A stretch of 32,562 nucleotides of DNA from JAVBNW01 sp031551255 (GCA_031551255.1 JAVBNW010000136.1:1-32562), one strand, 5' to 3'; positions 7,587 through 16,010 are shown, counted from the first letter of the stretch. A program made the numbers and translations. The notes: a model not told the origin generated them from the sequence alone.

Positions 7587-8135
7587 ATGATTCAAGGCAC
7601 GTTGGTCTGCCTTCGCGAATATCGCAAAGAAGACGCCGAGCGCGCACAAGGTTTTTTGAACAACCCGGAGCTTTCAAGGCTTTTGTCCACCGGTGTTCCA
7701 TTTCCCCTTACGCTGTGGGATGAAGAAAAGTGGGTGGAAAGCCAGAGCGTACAGAAAGAGCTGTATAACTTTGCGATTGAAACCGTTAAAGAACGCCTTT
7801 ACATCGGCGGCTGTGGCATCAACGCGCTCGATTGGAAAAACCGCGCCGCTACCGTCGGCATCATGATCGGCGACCCGGAGTTCTGGGGCAAAGGCTACGG
7901 CACCGAAGCGATGCGGCTTTTAATAGGCTTCATCTTCGAGCAGATGAACATGAACCGTATAGAACTGCGCGTGTTTTCATTCAACGAACGCGCGCGCAAG
8001 AGCTACGAAAAAGTCGGCTTCGTTCCGGAAGGAAGGCTGCGCCAGGCGTTGTACCGCGACGGGGCATTTCACGACGAGTTGCCGATGAGTATACTTCGCC
8101 ACGAATACGATGCACTGTATAGAAAGAAGGATTGA
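7587..8135 (+). CDS. GNAT family N-acetyltransferase (RimJ/RimL-like)
   Basis: A 182-residue acetyl-CoA-dependent acetyltransferase. The acetyl-CoA pyrophosphate-binding motif is WGKGYGTEA at residues 100-108, preceded by the beta strand GIMIGDPEF. The segment MNRIELRVFSFNERARKSYEKVGFVPEG is typical of the RimJ/RimL group, where members acetylate protein N-termini, antibiotics or small amines; the substrate here cannot be told from sequence. The start ATG at 7587 follows GGAGGGG. It is the first gene of a three-gene unit and ends two bases before the next start. Confidence 0.9.
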   Translation: MIQGTLVCLREYRKEDAERAQGFLNNPELSRLLSTGVPFPLTLWDEEKWVESQSVQKELYNFAIETVKERLYIGGCGINALDWKNRAATVGIMIGDPEFWGKGYGTEAMRLLIGFIFEQMNMNRIELRVFSFNERARKSYEKVGFVPEGRLRQALYRDGAFHDELPMSILRHEYDALYRKKD

Positions 8136-8137
8136 CC

Positions 8138-8626
8138 TTGCTCTATAGCGCTCAGGATTTTCAAACCGCAAAAAGGCGGTCGGCGGGCGCGCGCGCTTCG
8201 CTGGCGCTGCTGATCGTCCTTTTATTTGCGGCGGGGCTTTTGCCGATGCTACTTTCGCGAAACATGCTTTTCTCCATCATATTTTCCACCGCCTTTGCGC
8301 TGCTCGCGGTATTTTTGTACGGCATGGTGTTTTCGCCTCTATTTGCCTACCGCCGTTTTATGCGTTCGGCTGAAGACGGCATCCGCCACGAGTTTTCAGG
8401 CGTGTTTGAAGGCAACGGCGGCGAAAGCGTCAGGGACGGCGTGCGCTTTATTTCCATGAGCTTTCGCGTCTCTCAAGACGAGGAGCCCAGGCTGTGCTAT
8501 TTCGATGCATCGCTTGCGGATGCCGGGCTTACCCAAGGCCGGGAATATCAGGTAACCCACACCGGCAACTCCATCCTCGCCCTGCGCCCCGCAGGGGAAG
8601 GCAAGGGGGCCAAGGGCGATGGCTAG
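8138..8626 (+). CDS. Hypothetical membrane protein with two helices and a cytoplasmic or extracytoplasmic C-terminal domain
   Basis: A protein of about 162 residues that I do not recognise with certainty. Two hydrophobic helices lie near residues 20-40 and 44-70, followed by a soluble domain of about 90 residues rich in beta strands, ending in a charged Gly/Lys tail. The layout resembles YcxB-like proteins, but no diagnostic motif is seen. The start is taken as the TTG at 8138, seven bases after AAGAAGG. Another TTG at 8132 is almost on top of that site. It lies two bases after the acetyltransferase stop and overlaps the next gene by eight bases, so all three are likely one transcript. Confidence 0.65.
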   Translation: MLYSAQDFQTAKRRSAGARASLALLIVLLFAAGLLPMLLSRNMLFSIIFSTAFALLAVFLYGMVFSPLFAYRRFMRSAEDGIRHEFSGVFEGNGGESVRDGVRFISMSFRVSQDEEPRLCYFDASLADAGLTQGREYQVTHTGNSILALRPAGEGKGAKGDG

Positions 8627-8999
8627 AGTGCTGGTGTGCGTAACGAAGCAGACCTCCTGTGAGCGGCTCATCCGCGCAGGGGCGCAGTTTGCCGCCGAGC
8701 AAGGCGGCGAGCTTTCCGTAGTGCACGTCGCCGCGGCAGGGACGAATTTTCTGGAAAGCGAATCCGAAGGCGAAGCGCTGGAGTATTTGTTCGGCATCGC
8801 CAAGGAATATGGCGCGGATATGACCGTGCTGCGCGCGGACGACGTGCTGCGCGCTCTAGTGCGCCATGCGCGGGATAAAAGAGCGACGCATATCATCTTG
8901 GGCGTAACGACTCATACGATCAGGGGATCCAGCACGCGCATCGCCGCAGAGATGGAAAGGCAGCTCAAAGGCACGCAGGTGATCCCCATCCCGGCATAA
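8619..8999 (+). CDS. UspA-like (universal stress domain) protein
   Basis: A 126-residue single-domain protein. The fold pattern is that of the universal stress/adenine nucleotide alpha hydrolase-like domain: the opening strand ARVLVCVTKQ, a helix, LSVVHVAA, then THIILGVTTHTIRGSS near the C-terminus. That last segment corresponds to the G-x2-G-x9-G(S/T) nucleotide-binding loop, though it is altered. It most resembles the Usp domain of KdpD sensor kinases. Its role is unknown; family members bind ATP or act in stress and potassium signalling. It overlaps the previous gene by eight bases and no terminator follows directly. Confidence 0.7.
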   Translation: MARVLVCVTKQTSCERLIRAGAQFAAEQGGELSVVHVAAAGTNFLESESEGEALEYLFGIAKEYGADMTVLRADDVLRALVRHARDKRATHIILGVTTHTIRGSSTRIAAEMERQLKGTQVIPIPA

Positions 9000-9063
9000 T
9001 CTCTTTTGTAGCGCGTTTCTCTGTGAAGCAAATCTCAAACATAAAACACACTTAATCCTTAGG

Positions 9064-9229
9064 CCCATACGCCTGGCGCTATGGGAACGATGCCCCCGCA
9101 ATCGTCATTTCCGAGTCAATCAAATTGCCATGTATTTTGCGCATCCGTGCGGCACGGTATGGGCCGCACATCGCATGCTTTTATAGTTCATTCATTTATA
9201 TGTATATGCCGCTTCATAGCGGCTTTTTT
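9064..9229 (+). ncRNA. Candidate structured RNA ending in an intrinsic terminator
   Basis: The 439-base gap before fliK has no convincing gene but shows successive hairpins on the plus strand. CCCATA/TATGGG lies at 9064-9084, ACGAT/ATCGT at 9087-9105, a perfect seven-pair stem GTGCGGC/GCCGCAC at 9147-9169, and then a terminator at 9208-9229. I cannot match this to a riboswitch class that I can recall, and I found no c-di-GMP riboswitch motifs. It could be a small RNA, or the 3' untranslated end of the preceding operon. No strong promoter is visible upstream. Confidence 0.3.
9208..9229 (+). terminator. Rho-independent terminator
   Basis: GCCGCT at 9208-9213 pairs with AGCGGC at 9218-9223 over a four-base loop, followed by six T residues. 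It ends the GNAT/UspA transcript or a small RNA before the flagellar operon. Confidence 0.88.
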
Positions 9230-9364
9230 CGTGAAAAGTGGCCTTGGGGCTCAAAACATGCCCGATGAAGGTTTGGCAGAGGCGTTCCACGTATTCTTGA
9301 TTCTTCACAACGCCATATCGCAAGCATTTTTTGAGCTTCATCGCATCATTTTTCTTTCAGCCGC

Positions 9365-9392
9365 TCAAGGTTGCGCCATATTGTTACGATAA
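9365..9392 (+). promoter_or_regulatory. Weak candidate flagellar sigma factor (SigD/sigma-28) promoter
   Basis: CGATAA at 9387-9392 resembles the GCCGATAA -10 element of sigma-28, with TCAA at 9365-9368 in place of the -35 TAAA at about the right distance. It lies 46 bases before the fliK start. The match is partial and could be chance. Confidence 0.25.
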
Positions 9393-9438
9393 ACACCATG
9401 AGTTCCCTTTTTATGTTTTGAATGAGGAGGTGAAGGCC

Positions 9439-10770
9439 GTGCAGGTGGCCAATCCCTCGCAGGGATTGTTCCCCGGGCTATCCGCCAAAGGCGCGCCAAG
9501 CCGCCCCGCGCAAGCGAGCGCGTCACAGCCGGCAAAAAAAGCGCCGGACTTTGGCTTGGAGTTTGCGATGGCACAGGCGGCCGCGGCAACTGCGGCGCCC
9601 GATGTTTCCCCCGACGCTACGCCGGCAAAGGCCGAACCGGAAGCGCCCGTTGCGCAGATCCCCAAGGCGGAAAAGCCTACTACGGAGGATGCGACCCTCC
9701 CGGCCGAAGAAGCGGCGGCAGCCGCGGCAGTCATGTCGGCCCTGACGGCCCCGCCGGCCCTGGACGCCTCAACGGCGCCGGAGGACATCTCCGCCCCCAC
9801 GCAGGCTCTATCGGTAGAACCGGTTATGACAAACCATGATTGGGACGTACCCGCCAATGAAGGCATAACCATTCTCGAAAGACCCGCCGCGGATGCGGCG
9901 GAAGCGAATCCGGCGCCCGTCCTGCCCAATCTAAGCGAAGGAACGGAAAAGCAGGCGAGCACAGAGGCGGTCATGGATGACCAGCCTGAGGCGCAGGCCC
10001 CCCTAACGCCCCGGGGCGTGCGGGTTCAAGAGGATTCGTTGGCACGGATGCCGGTCGAGATTCCCATCGTCTCCTTTGAGCGGGACCGCGCGGACGACAA
10101 AAACGCCCGGCTGGTTTCGAGCTCTTTAGAGAATGAGGATGCCGAACAACTTCCGCCCCCGCCGCCCTCCCGCGTGGAGGTAGGCCCGGTGGCGGCAAAG
10201 CGCCAAGACGTCCCCGATGCCCAGGTAAAGCCAGGCCCCGCCAAACAGGCGGAGCCTGAGGAAGGGCCTGTCCTTCAGGGCGCAAAGGAGGCGGCGTTTG
10301 CGCTGCCCAAAGAGGAAAGCGAGCCCGTGCCCGCCCCGGCGCTGCAAGTGGCCGACGAAATCGAAATTCAACAGGCGATGGGCCGCGCGCAATTCACCAT
10401 GAAGCTCAAGCCCGAATCTCTGGGCGAAGTGACCGTACGGCTTACGATGGTGGGAGACGAGATCTCCGCGCGCATCATCACGCGCAGCGAGGGCGCAAGG
10501 GCCGCCATCCTCACCGAACTGGGAACGCTCGGGGATGCGATGATCAAAAAGGGCATCGACATCCGCTCGGTGGAGGTGCTTTCGGGCTCCATGGAACACG
10601 CGTCGCTGCTGAGCGATAACGGGCGGCAAAACGGCCAGTTCCACGGAGGCAAGCGGCACAAGGGTTCAAACATCCCAACCGTCGAGGCGGTGGAAGCCGC
10701 GCAACAGACATACGACCTGTACCTGACCGACACCCTGGCGGACGACGCCGGCGTGGAAGTTCACGCCTAG
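9439..10770 (+). CDS. fliK: Flagellar hook-length control protein FliK
   Basis: A 443-residue protein that measures hook length and switches the export gate from hook to filament substrates. The first 300 residues are low complexity, rich in Ala, Pro and Glu, as is normal for the ruler part. Residues of about 305-395 form the conserved Flg_hook domain, with FTMKLKPESLGEVTVRLTM and the export-switch-type segment ending IDIRSVEVLSG. I place the start at the GTG at 9439, six bases after AGGAGGTGA; the frame is open further up but those codons lie over the intergenic region. It is followed after 18 bases by flgD, the hook cap, the usual partner. Confidence 0.88.
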   Translation: MQVANPSQGLFPGLSAKGAPSRPAQASASQPAKKAPDFGLEFAMAQAAAATAAPDVSPDATPAKAEPEAPVAQIPKAEKPTTEDATLPAEEAAAAAAVMSALTAPPALDASTAPEDISAPTQALSVEPVMTNHDWDVPANEGITILERPAADAAEANPAPVLPNLSEGTEKQASTEAVMDDQPEAQAPLTPRGVRVQEDSLARMPVEIPIVSFERDRADDKNARLVSSSLENEDAEQLPPPPPSRVEVGPVAAKRQDVPDAQVKPGPAKQAEPEEGPVLQGAKEAAFALPKEESEPVPAPALQVADEIEIQQAMGRAQFTMKLKPESLGEVTVRLTMVGDEISARIITRSEGARAAILTELGTLGDAMIKKGIDIRSVEVLSGSMEHASLLSDNGRQNGQFHGGKRHKGSNIPTVEAVEAAQQTYDLYLTDTLADDAGVEVHA

Positions 10771-10788
10771 CGATAAAGGAGCGATACC

Positions 10789-11739
10789 ATGTCCAACATA
10801 ACGGATGTCTCCAGGAGGACGCTGGAAGATTATTTATCCGCGCAAGATACGCGCAATACGTCCGGCAGCCTTGGCAAAACGGAGTTTATGAGCCTCCTGG
10901 TGGCGCAGCTTGCGAACCAGGATCCTCTCGAGCCGGCCAAGGACACCGAGTTTATCGCCCAGCTGGCGCAATTCTCCACGCTGGAGCAGATGCAACTGCT
11001 CACCCAGTCCTACTCGAACACGCAGGCCAGCAGCATGGTCGGCAAATATATCGAGGGCTATTACCGCGTCACCCTGCCCGGCGTGGACGCGAACGGCAAC
11101 GCCGAGTACCGCGAGGAAAAGGTGCAAATCGCCGGCCTGGTTTCGGGCATTAAAATGAAAAACGGCGTGGCGGAGCTTCAGATCCAAGGGCTTAAGGACT
11201 ACACCGTAAAGCTTGAGGACGTCCAGTATATCGTGGACGCCGAATCGATCGACGGCCTTAGCTTTAACAGTTCCGTGCTCGAATCGAGCGCGCTGATCGG
11301 CAAATACGTCAAGGCCACGTTCCCGGGCTATGCCAAGAACGAAGACGGAACCGACAATGAAGACGTGGTGGAAGAGAAAAACGCCGCGGGCTACGTAGAC
11401 CGCATTTCGGTGGAAAACAGCAAGATCTATGCCCACATCGGCGATACGAAATTCGACGTGCGCTACATCTACGACATCGCGTTGGGCGCCCCCGCAACCG
11501 CCGAAACGGACGCGGCAAACGTTCAATCCTCGGCGTACGGTTACGCGGCCGACTACGCGGCCCAGACGGATTACGCATCCGCGCTGGCACAGGCGGCGGC
11601 GGATCTCGCGTCCTTGCCGCAGTCCGGCACGGACTACGCGTCCTACGCATCCATTTTACAGAGCGTTACGAGCCAGCTTTCCTGGATCATCCAAAACCTT
11701 GGCATGTACGCGTATAATGACGACATGAGCGTAGGCTAA
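10789..11739 (+). CDS. flgD: Flagellar hook cap protein FlgD, enlarged
   Basis: A 316-residue hook-assembly scaffold. The N-terminal FlgD signature is clear: GKTEFMSLLVAQLANQDPLEP (begins near residue 29) and EFIAQLAQFSTLEQM. After this come two similar blocks, residues 85-150 (GKYIEGYYR...LEDVQYIVD) and 171-230 (GKYVKATFPG...FDVRYIYDI), which look like a tandem duplication. A Tyr/Ala-rich tail at about 248-290 has repeated YA(A/S) steps before a short C-terminal helix. Simple Bacillus FlgD proteins are about half this size. The ATG at 10789 follows AAAGGAG. It sits between fliK and flgE as in other Bacillota. Confidence 0.9.
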   Translation: MSNITDVSRRTLEDYLSAQDTRNTSGSLGKTEFMSLLVAQLANQDPLEPAKDTEFIAQLAQFSTLEQMQLLTQSYSNTQASSMVGKYIEGYYRVTLPGVDANGNAEYREEKVQIAGLVSGIKMKNGVAELQIQGLKDYTVKLEDVQYIVDAESIDGLSFNSSVLESSALIGKYVKATFPGYAKNEDGTDNEDVVEEKNAAGYVDRISVENSKIYAHIGDTKFDVRYIYDIALGAPATAETDAANVQSSAYGYAADYAAQTDYASALAQAAADLASLPQSGTDYASYASILQSVTSQLSWIIQNLGMYAYNDDMSVG

Positions 11740-11778
11740 CAGACGCCTAACCGCATAAAGTAAGGAGGATACCCCGCC

Positions 11779-13380
11779 ATGATGCGATCTTTGTATTCCG
11801 GCGTCTCGGGCCTTCGCAACCACCAGACCCGCATGGACGTCATAGGCAACAACATCGCCAACGTCAACACCGTGGGCTTCAAGGCGAGCCGCACGATTTT
11901 CCAAGATATGTACAGCCAGAACATGCGCGCGGCCTCGTCTCCGGGCGAGACCACCGGCGGCACCAATCCGCAGCAGATCGGCTTGGGCATGACGCTCTCC
12001 ACGATCGACACGCTCTTTACCCGCTCAGCCGCGCAGGTCACCGGCAACACCTACGACCTGATGATCGAGAACGACGGCTTCTTTATCGTGCGCAACGGCT
12101 TTGGCAATACTTACGAAGAATACTATACCCGCGCGGGCAACTTCTACGAAGACAAGACGCACTATCTTGTCACCGCCAACGGGTTCTACCTGCAGGGCTT
12201 CAAGGCAGGGTTGACCAAGGGCGACGACCCGGTGACCGGGAACCCCGCCACCGTCACCAGCATCGCGGCAGGCCCCGTCACCGCCGGCACTGCGGCCAAA
12301 GCAACCATCAGCGCGGCGGCGAATTATGTAACCCTTACCAATAACCGCAAGGATGCCTCGCTCAACGGCAAAAAATACGACGTAACGGTGACCGACAATC
12401 TGGACGGCACCTTCGACATCCAAGTTTTTGAGCAGGGCAACGCGACGCCTATCGCAACCCAGGCAAACTTCGACCCGACCGCGGGCCCGCTTGCGCTCAC
12501 CGTGGATACCGATATACAGCTAGCCGCAGATTTTTCCGCGGCTGCCGACCCCGCCGCGGCCATTATGGGCTTAAGCGGCGCCGTAATTTCCGTGGATAAT
12601 ACGGGCAAAAACCCCAGTGGCGGCGGCACGGCGGTTCTATCAGCGGTGAGCATCGACGGCCTTGGCGCCAAGAACAACAACCGCACCTATGAGCTGACCG
12701 TGACGGACGCGGCCAAGCGCGAGGTGGAGATGATCACCAAGGATGCCGACGGCAACATCATCGGCAGAACTACGGTGACGATGCCGGTCAAATCCGCGAC
12801 GGAGACAAAAGTTGCCACCGTGGGCGACCTAAAGCTCACTTTGGCCATCAATTACGACATTAACGACTTAAACGGCGTCGTGATCAAGACGGACAACGAC
12901 GGCGTGGATACTACCACGCTCGGCGCGCCCACCTACACGATTTCTACAGAGCTCGACAGGATTTACGTAGACGAAAATCTTTACAATATCAGTATCGACA
13001 AGAACGGTAACATCATCGGCATCGTTAGAAAGGATGGAGTCATCAAAGACCCGCTTACAGGCGAGAACATCCCCGTGCTCGCCGAGCAAAAGGTCGTGCT
13101 TGGGCGCGTGGCAGTCGCAACATTCGACAACCAGCAGGGCCTTGAAAAAGTGGGCTCCAACCTTTACCGTTCTACCGCCAACACCGGCGAGGCGCAGTAC
13201 AAATACCCGGGCAGCGACGGCGCGGGCGCGATCAACCCCGGCTCGCTGGAGATGTCCAACGTGGATCTCGCGCAGGAATTCACCGACATGATCGTCACCC
13301 AGCGCGGTTTCCAGGCCAACAGCCGCATCATCACGGTGTCTGATACGCTGCTGGAAGAGCTGGTCAACTTAAAGAGATAG
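11779..13380 (+). CDS. flgE: Flagellar hook protein FlgE
   Basis: A 533-residue hook subunit. The N-terminal rod/hook signature LYSGVSGLRNHQTRMDVIGN and ANVNTVGFKASR (residues 4-42) and the C-terminal helix ending LAQEFTDMIVTQRGFQANSRI...LEELVNLKR form the two halves of the D0 core. The middle is a long, threonine-rich exposed region of beta strands (about residues 150-440), larger than in short hook proteins and probably forming the outer domains. AAGGAGG lies before the double ATG at 11779/11782. It follows flgD by 39 bases. A 192-base gap separates it from flbD. Confidence 0.94.
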   Translation: MMRSLYSGVSGLRNHQTRMDVIGNNIANVNTVGFKASRTIFQDMYSQNMRAASSPGETTGGTNPQQIGLGMTLSTIDTLFTRSAAQVTGNTYDLMIENDGFFIVRNGFGNTYEEYYTRAGNFYEDKTHYLVTANGFYLQGFKAGLTKGDDPVTGNPATVTSIAAGPVTAGTAAKATISAAANYVTLTNNRKDASLNGKKYDVTVTDNLDGTFDIQVFEQGNATPIATQANFDPTAGPLALTVDTDIQLAADFSAAADPAAAIMGLSGAVISVDNTGKNPSGGGTAVLSAVSIDGLGAKNNNRTYELTVTDAAKREVEMITKDADGNIIGRTTVTMPVKSATETKVATVGDLKLTLAINYDINDLNGVVIKTDNDGVDTTTLGAPTYTISTELDRIYVDENLYNISIDKNGNIIGIVRKDGVIKDPLTGENIPVLAEQKVVLGRVAVATFDNQQGLEKVGSNLYRSTANTGEAQYKYPGSDGAGAINPGSLEMSNVDLAQEFTDMIVTQRGFQANSRIITVSDTLLEELVNLKR

Positions 13381-13518
13381 CGCCGATTTGCTTGAGCATA
13401 ACGCGACTTTCCGGTAATACGGAAAATTGCGCAAGGGGCAATGCCGGATGGTTTTCCGACGTATTCATTTGTTTTTTGCACCATGTACGAGATACGGTTT
13501 GCAATGAGTCGCTCCTTG

Positions 13519-13546
13519 GGCGGGGTGCGCGCGGGCGCATCCCGCC
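13519..13546 (+). repeat. Stable hairpin upstream of flbD
   Basis: GGCGGGGTGCGC at 13519-13530 pairs with GCGCATCCCGCC at 13535-13546 (one G-U pair) across a four-base loop. It ends about 13 bases before the flbD ribosome site. No T-run follows, so it is not a typical terminator; it may protect or process the mRNA. A weaker TTTCCG/CGGAAA hairpin lies at about 13408-13425 in the same gap. Confidence 0.55.
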
Positions 13547-13572
13547 GAGGCGCGTGAAAAGGTGGTGGGCCC

Positions 13573-13788
13573 GTGATACGCGTATCCCGGCTAAACAACG
13601 AGCCTTTCTATGTGAATCCAGACGCCATCGAGTTCATCGAGGAGACGCCCGATACGGTGATCTCCCTCGAATCCGGACGCAAGCTGGTGGTATCCGAATC
13701 GGCCGATTTAATCATCGAGCGGGTGATTGAATACCGCCGCAGAATTCTGCAAGGGATTCCCGTGCGCACCACGGATGGGCGCGCGTAA
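13573..13788 (+). CDS. flbD: FlbD/SwrD family flagellar protein
   Basis: A 71-residue small protein of the FlbD (SwrD) family. It has the typical opening MIRVSRLNNEPFYVNPDAIE, then TPDTVISLESGRKLVVSES and a basic C-terminal helix ERVIEYRRRI. In Bacillus subtilis the homologue supports flagellar torque and swarming by acting with the stators. Its place directly before motA and motB fits that role. The start is a GTG at 13573 behind AAAGGTGG. Confidence 0.9.
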   Translation: MIRVSRLNNEPFYVNPDAIEFIEETPDTVISLESGRKLVVSESADLIIERVIEYRRRILQGIPVRTTDGRA

Positions 13789-13809
13789 AGTACCAAAGAG
13801 GTGAACTAG

Positions 13810-14613
13810 ATGGATATAGCAACCGTAGTAGGCCTTTTGATCGGCATCGTGTGCATCGTCTACGGCATGGTCGGCGGCGGCGGCGACGCGATGCTGTTTG
13901 TGGACGTATCTTCCATCTTCATTACCATCGGCGGGGCGGTTGGCGCAACGGTCATGTCGTTCCCACTATCCAACCTTACCAAAATGGGCGGGGCGATCAA
14001 GGCCTGCTTCATCTCAAAGAAGATCGACCTTAATAAGGATATCGACATGATCATCGATATTGCCAACATCGCCCGCAAGGAAGGCCTGCTCGCGCTGGAA
14101 GACGCGGTTGCGAACATGCAGGAGCCATTCCTCAAAAGGGGCATTATGCTCATGGTGGACGGTTCCGACCCGGAACTGATCAAATCCGTGCTGGAGACGG
14201 AGCTTAGCTACATAGAAAGCCGCCACGCGGTAGGTTCCGACATGTTTATGACGCTTTCGAGCTATGGCCCGGCGTTCGGCATGATCGGCACGCTGCTGGG
14301 CCTCATTCAGATGCTCAGCGGCCTGGACGACCCGAGCACCCTGGGCGCGGGTATGTCCAAGGCATTGATCACCACGCTGTACGGCTCGATGCTCGCCAAC
14401 ATGATCGCAACGCCTATGGGCAAAAAGCTCAGAATTCGCTCCGGCGAAGAAATTCTTGAAAAAGAACTGCTGATGGAAGGGCTTTTGTCGATTCAAGACG
14501 GCGAAAACCCGCGCATCATCAGGGATAAGCTTACCTCCTTCCTGTCCCGCAAAGACGCCGCGAAGGCCGCGGCCGGATCTACCGGCGGCAGGCAGGAAAC
14601 CGCGGAGGCATAG
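13810..14613 (+). CDS. motA: Flagellar motor stator protein MotA
   Basis: A 267-residue stator channel subunit with four membrane helices (about residues 4-22, 31-50, 148-168 and 180-200) and a large cytoplasmic loop (about 60-145) that contacts the rotor. The segment GPAFGMIGTLLGLIQML and the following LGAGMSKALITTLYGSMLANMI are typical of MotA/PomA, including the conserved prolines and threonines of the ion path. The ATG at 13810 follows AGAGGTGA. motB begins three bases after its stop, so they are made together. Confidence 0.95.
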   Translation: MDIATVVGLLIGIVCIVYGMVGGGGDAMLFVDVSSIFITIGGAVGATVMSFPLSNLTKMGGAIKACFISKKIDLNKDIDMIIDIANIARKEGLLALEDAVANMQEPFLKRGIMLMVDGSDPELIKSVLETELSYIESRHAVGSDMFMTLSSYGPAFGMIGTLLGLIQMLSGLDDPSTLGAGMSKALITTLYGSMLANMIATPMGKKLRIRSGEEILEKELLMEGLLSIQDGENPRIIRDKLTSFLSRKDAAKAAAGSTGGRQETAEA

Positions 14614-14616
14614 CAG

Positions 14617-15456
14617 ATGGCCAGAAAGAAAAAGGCTGACGAGGGCGGCGGCGGCGCGTATTGGATGGACACCTACGGGGATATGATCACCCTGGTGCTC
14701 ACCTTTTTCGTGCTGCTGTTTTCGATGTCCACCATCGACGCGGCCAAGTGGGAAGCGCTGGTCGCAACGCTGACGGGCACGCCGATGGCGGTCGTCGCTC
14801 CGCTCAACCCCGGTAGATCCATCGCGCCGGACCCCGCGGATCAGGAACCCGAGCCGATGACCCCCGAGCAGGTTGAAGCGGCCGAGCGCGAGGCCGAAAG
14901 CGTGCAGAATTTTGACAATCTTTATCAGCAAATTGTCGAATTGGTTGAGCAAAAATCATTGGAGAGCATGCTTCTTGTAGAGCGCCGCGAAAACGAGATC
15001 ATGATGCGATTTGTAGACAGCATGCTCTTTGACACCGGCAGCGACAACCTCAAAACCGATTCGCTGATCATCGTAACCGATATCGTGGACATTCTTGAGC
15101 AGACTCAAGAATACATTAGGCTTATCCACATTGAAGGCCATACGGACAACAGGCCCATCAACAACCAGCGCTTTCACGATAACTGGGATCTTTCCGCGCT
15201 GCGCGCTACCTCGGTAGGCCGGTTTATCATGAATCATTCGGATATCGACCGGACGAAATTCAGCGTAGCCGGCCGCGGCGAGGAGATTCCCATCGACACC
15301 AATGAAACCGAAGAAGGCCGCGCGCGCAACCGCCGCGTGGATATCCGGGTGGAACGCGACGTGATTGAGAGCGACTACATGCCCTATCCAAACCAGGAAC
15401 CGGGCGCAACCGCCCCTCCCCGCACCCAGGAATTATGGGATGATATGGGTAATTAG
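14617..15456 (+). CDS. motB: Flagellar motor stator protein MotB
   Basis: A 279-residue stator subunit. One N-terminal membrane helix (about residues 20-42) carries the essential ion-binding aspartate D22 in DTYGDMITLVLTFFVLLF. An acidic linker with a plug-like region follows. The C-terminal OmpA-like peptidoglycan-binding domain (about residues 125-245) contains the segment IEGHTDNRPIN and the closing NRRVDIRV. The protein ends in a short proline-rich tail. It forms the peptidoglycan-anchored proton or sodium channel with MotA; sequence alone does not settle the ion. Confidence 0.95.
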   Translation: MARKKKADEGGGGAYWMDTYGDMITLVLTFFVLLFSMSTIDAAKWEALVATLTGTPMAVVAPLNPGRSIAPDPADQEPEPMTPEQVEAAEREAESVQNFDNLYQQIVELVEQKSLESMLLVERRENEIMMRFVDSMLFDTGSDNLKTDSLIIVTDIVDILEQTQEYIRLIHIEGHTDNRPINNQRFHDNWDLSALRATSVGRFIMNHSDIDRTKFSVAGRGEEIPIDTNETEEGRARNRRVDIRVERDVIESDYMPYPNQEPGATAPPRTQELWDDMGN

Positions 15457-15520
15457 GCGGTAAATGAAAGGTTTCTACCATGTAAACATTTCCAAATTCG
15501 CGATAATTCGACACTAAAGG

Positions 15521-15549
15521 TTGCGTTTCTCACAAAAATACCTTAGAAT
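15521..15549 (+). promoter_or_regulatory. Candidate internal promoter before fliL
   Basis: TTGCGT at 15521-15526 and TAGAAT at 15544-15549 are separated by 17 bases and lie 47 bases before fliL, within the 140-base gap after motB. Each hexamer matches consensus at 4-5 of 6 positions. It would let the fliL-fliM-fliY part be expressed separately. Confidence 0.4.
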
Positions 15550-15596
15550 CTATTTGATATGGGTCTATTTGACACATATCGCATGGGGGTTGCACG

Positions 15597-16010
15597 ATGA
15601 AACGATCTGCGCTTCTTCTCTTAGCTGCTCTGATACTCCTGGCTACCTTTCTGGCGGGCTGCGGCGGCGAAACACCGGAAGTGTTCGAGGTATTCTCGCC
15701 CGGCGATTATATCGTCGTTAATATCGCGGACAGCTATCGCCTGTTAAAAATCGCCCCCGTGCTGGTCATCAACATTCCGCTCGACGCCAACCGCGAGGGG
15801 ATGGATATTACGCTTAACGACGAACTGAAAAAGATACAGCCGCTAATTCGAGACGAAATCAACATCGTTGTGCGGGTCAAGACCGAGGCGGAGCTAAAAG
15901 ACGTCGGCGCTCAGGATCAACTGCGCGGCGAGATTACCGCCGCCTTGCAAAGCAAGTTGGGCATGACGTACGTTACCAACGTATACTTCAGCGATTTCGT
16001 CGTGCAGTAG
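15597..16010 (+). CDS. fliL: FliL-like protein with a lipoprotein signal
   Basis: A 137-residue protein related to FliL, the stator-associated basal body protein. The C-terminal part shows the FliL pattern: a strand (VLVINIPLD), a helix with LRGEITAALQSKLG, and the closing MTYVTNVYFSDFVVQ, which matches the usual V-x-x-V-Y-F-T-x-F-V-V-Q ending. Unlike standard FliL it has no plain N-terminal anchor helix. Instead residues 1-22 form a lipoprotein signal peptide with lipobox LAGC and acceptor Cys22 followed by two Gly. It would be lipid-anchored to the outer face of the membrane. Its position between motB and fliM is the classical fliL slot. The ATG at 15597 is weakly supported by GGGGG upstream. 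Confidence 0.8.
   Translation: MKRSALLLLAALILLATFLAGCGGETPEVFEVFSPGDYIVVNIADSYRLLKIAPVLVINIPLDANREGMDITLNDELKKIQPLIRDEINIVVRVKTEAELKDVGAQDQLRGEITAALQSKLGMTYVTNVYFSDFVVQ

Noticed and set aside
9233..9268. A second sigma-28-like promoter around CCCGATGA
   Set aside because: No TAAA-like element lies at the required spacing upstream.
9000..9438. A c-di-GMP riboswitch before the flagellar genes
   Set aside because: The conserved loop and receptor motifs of class I and class II c-di-GMP riboswitches were not found by eye.
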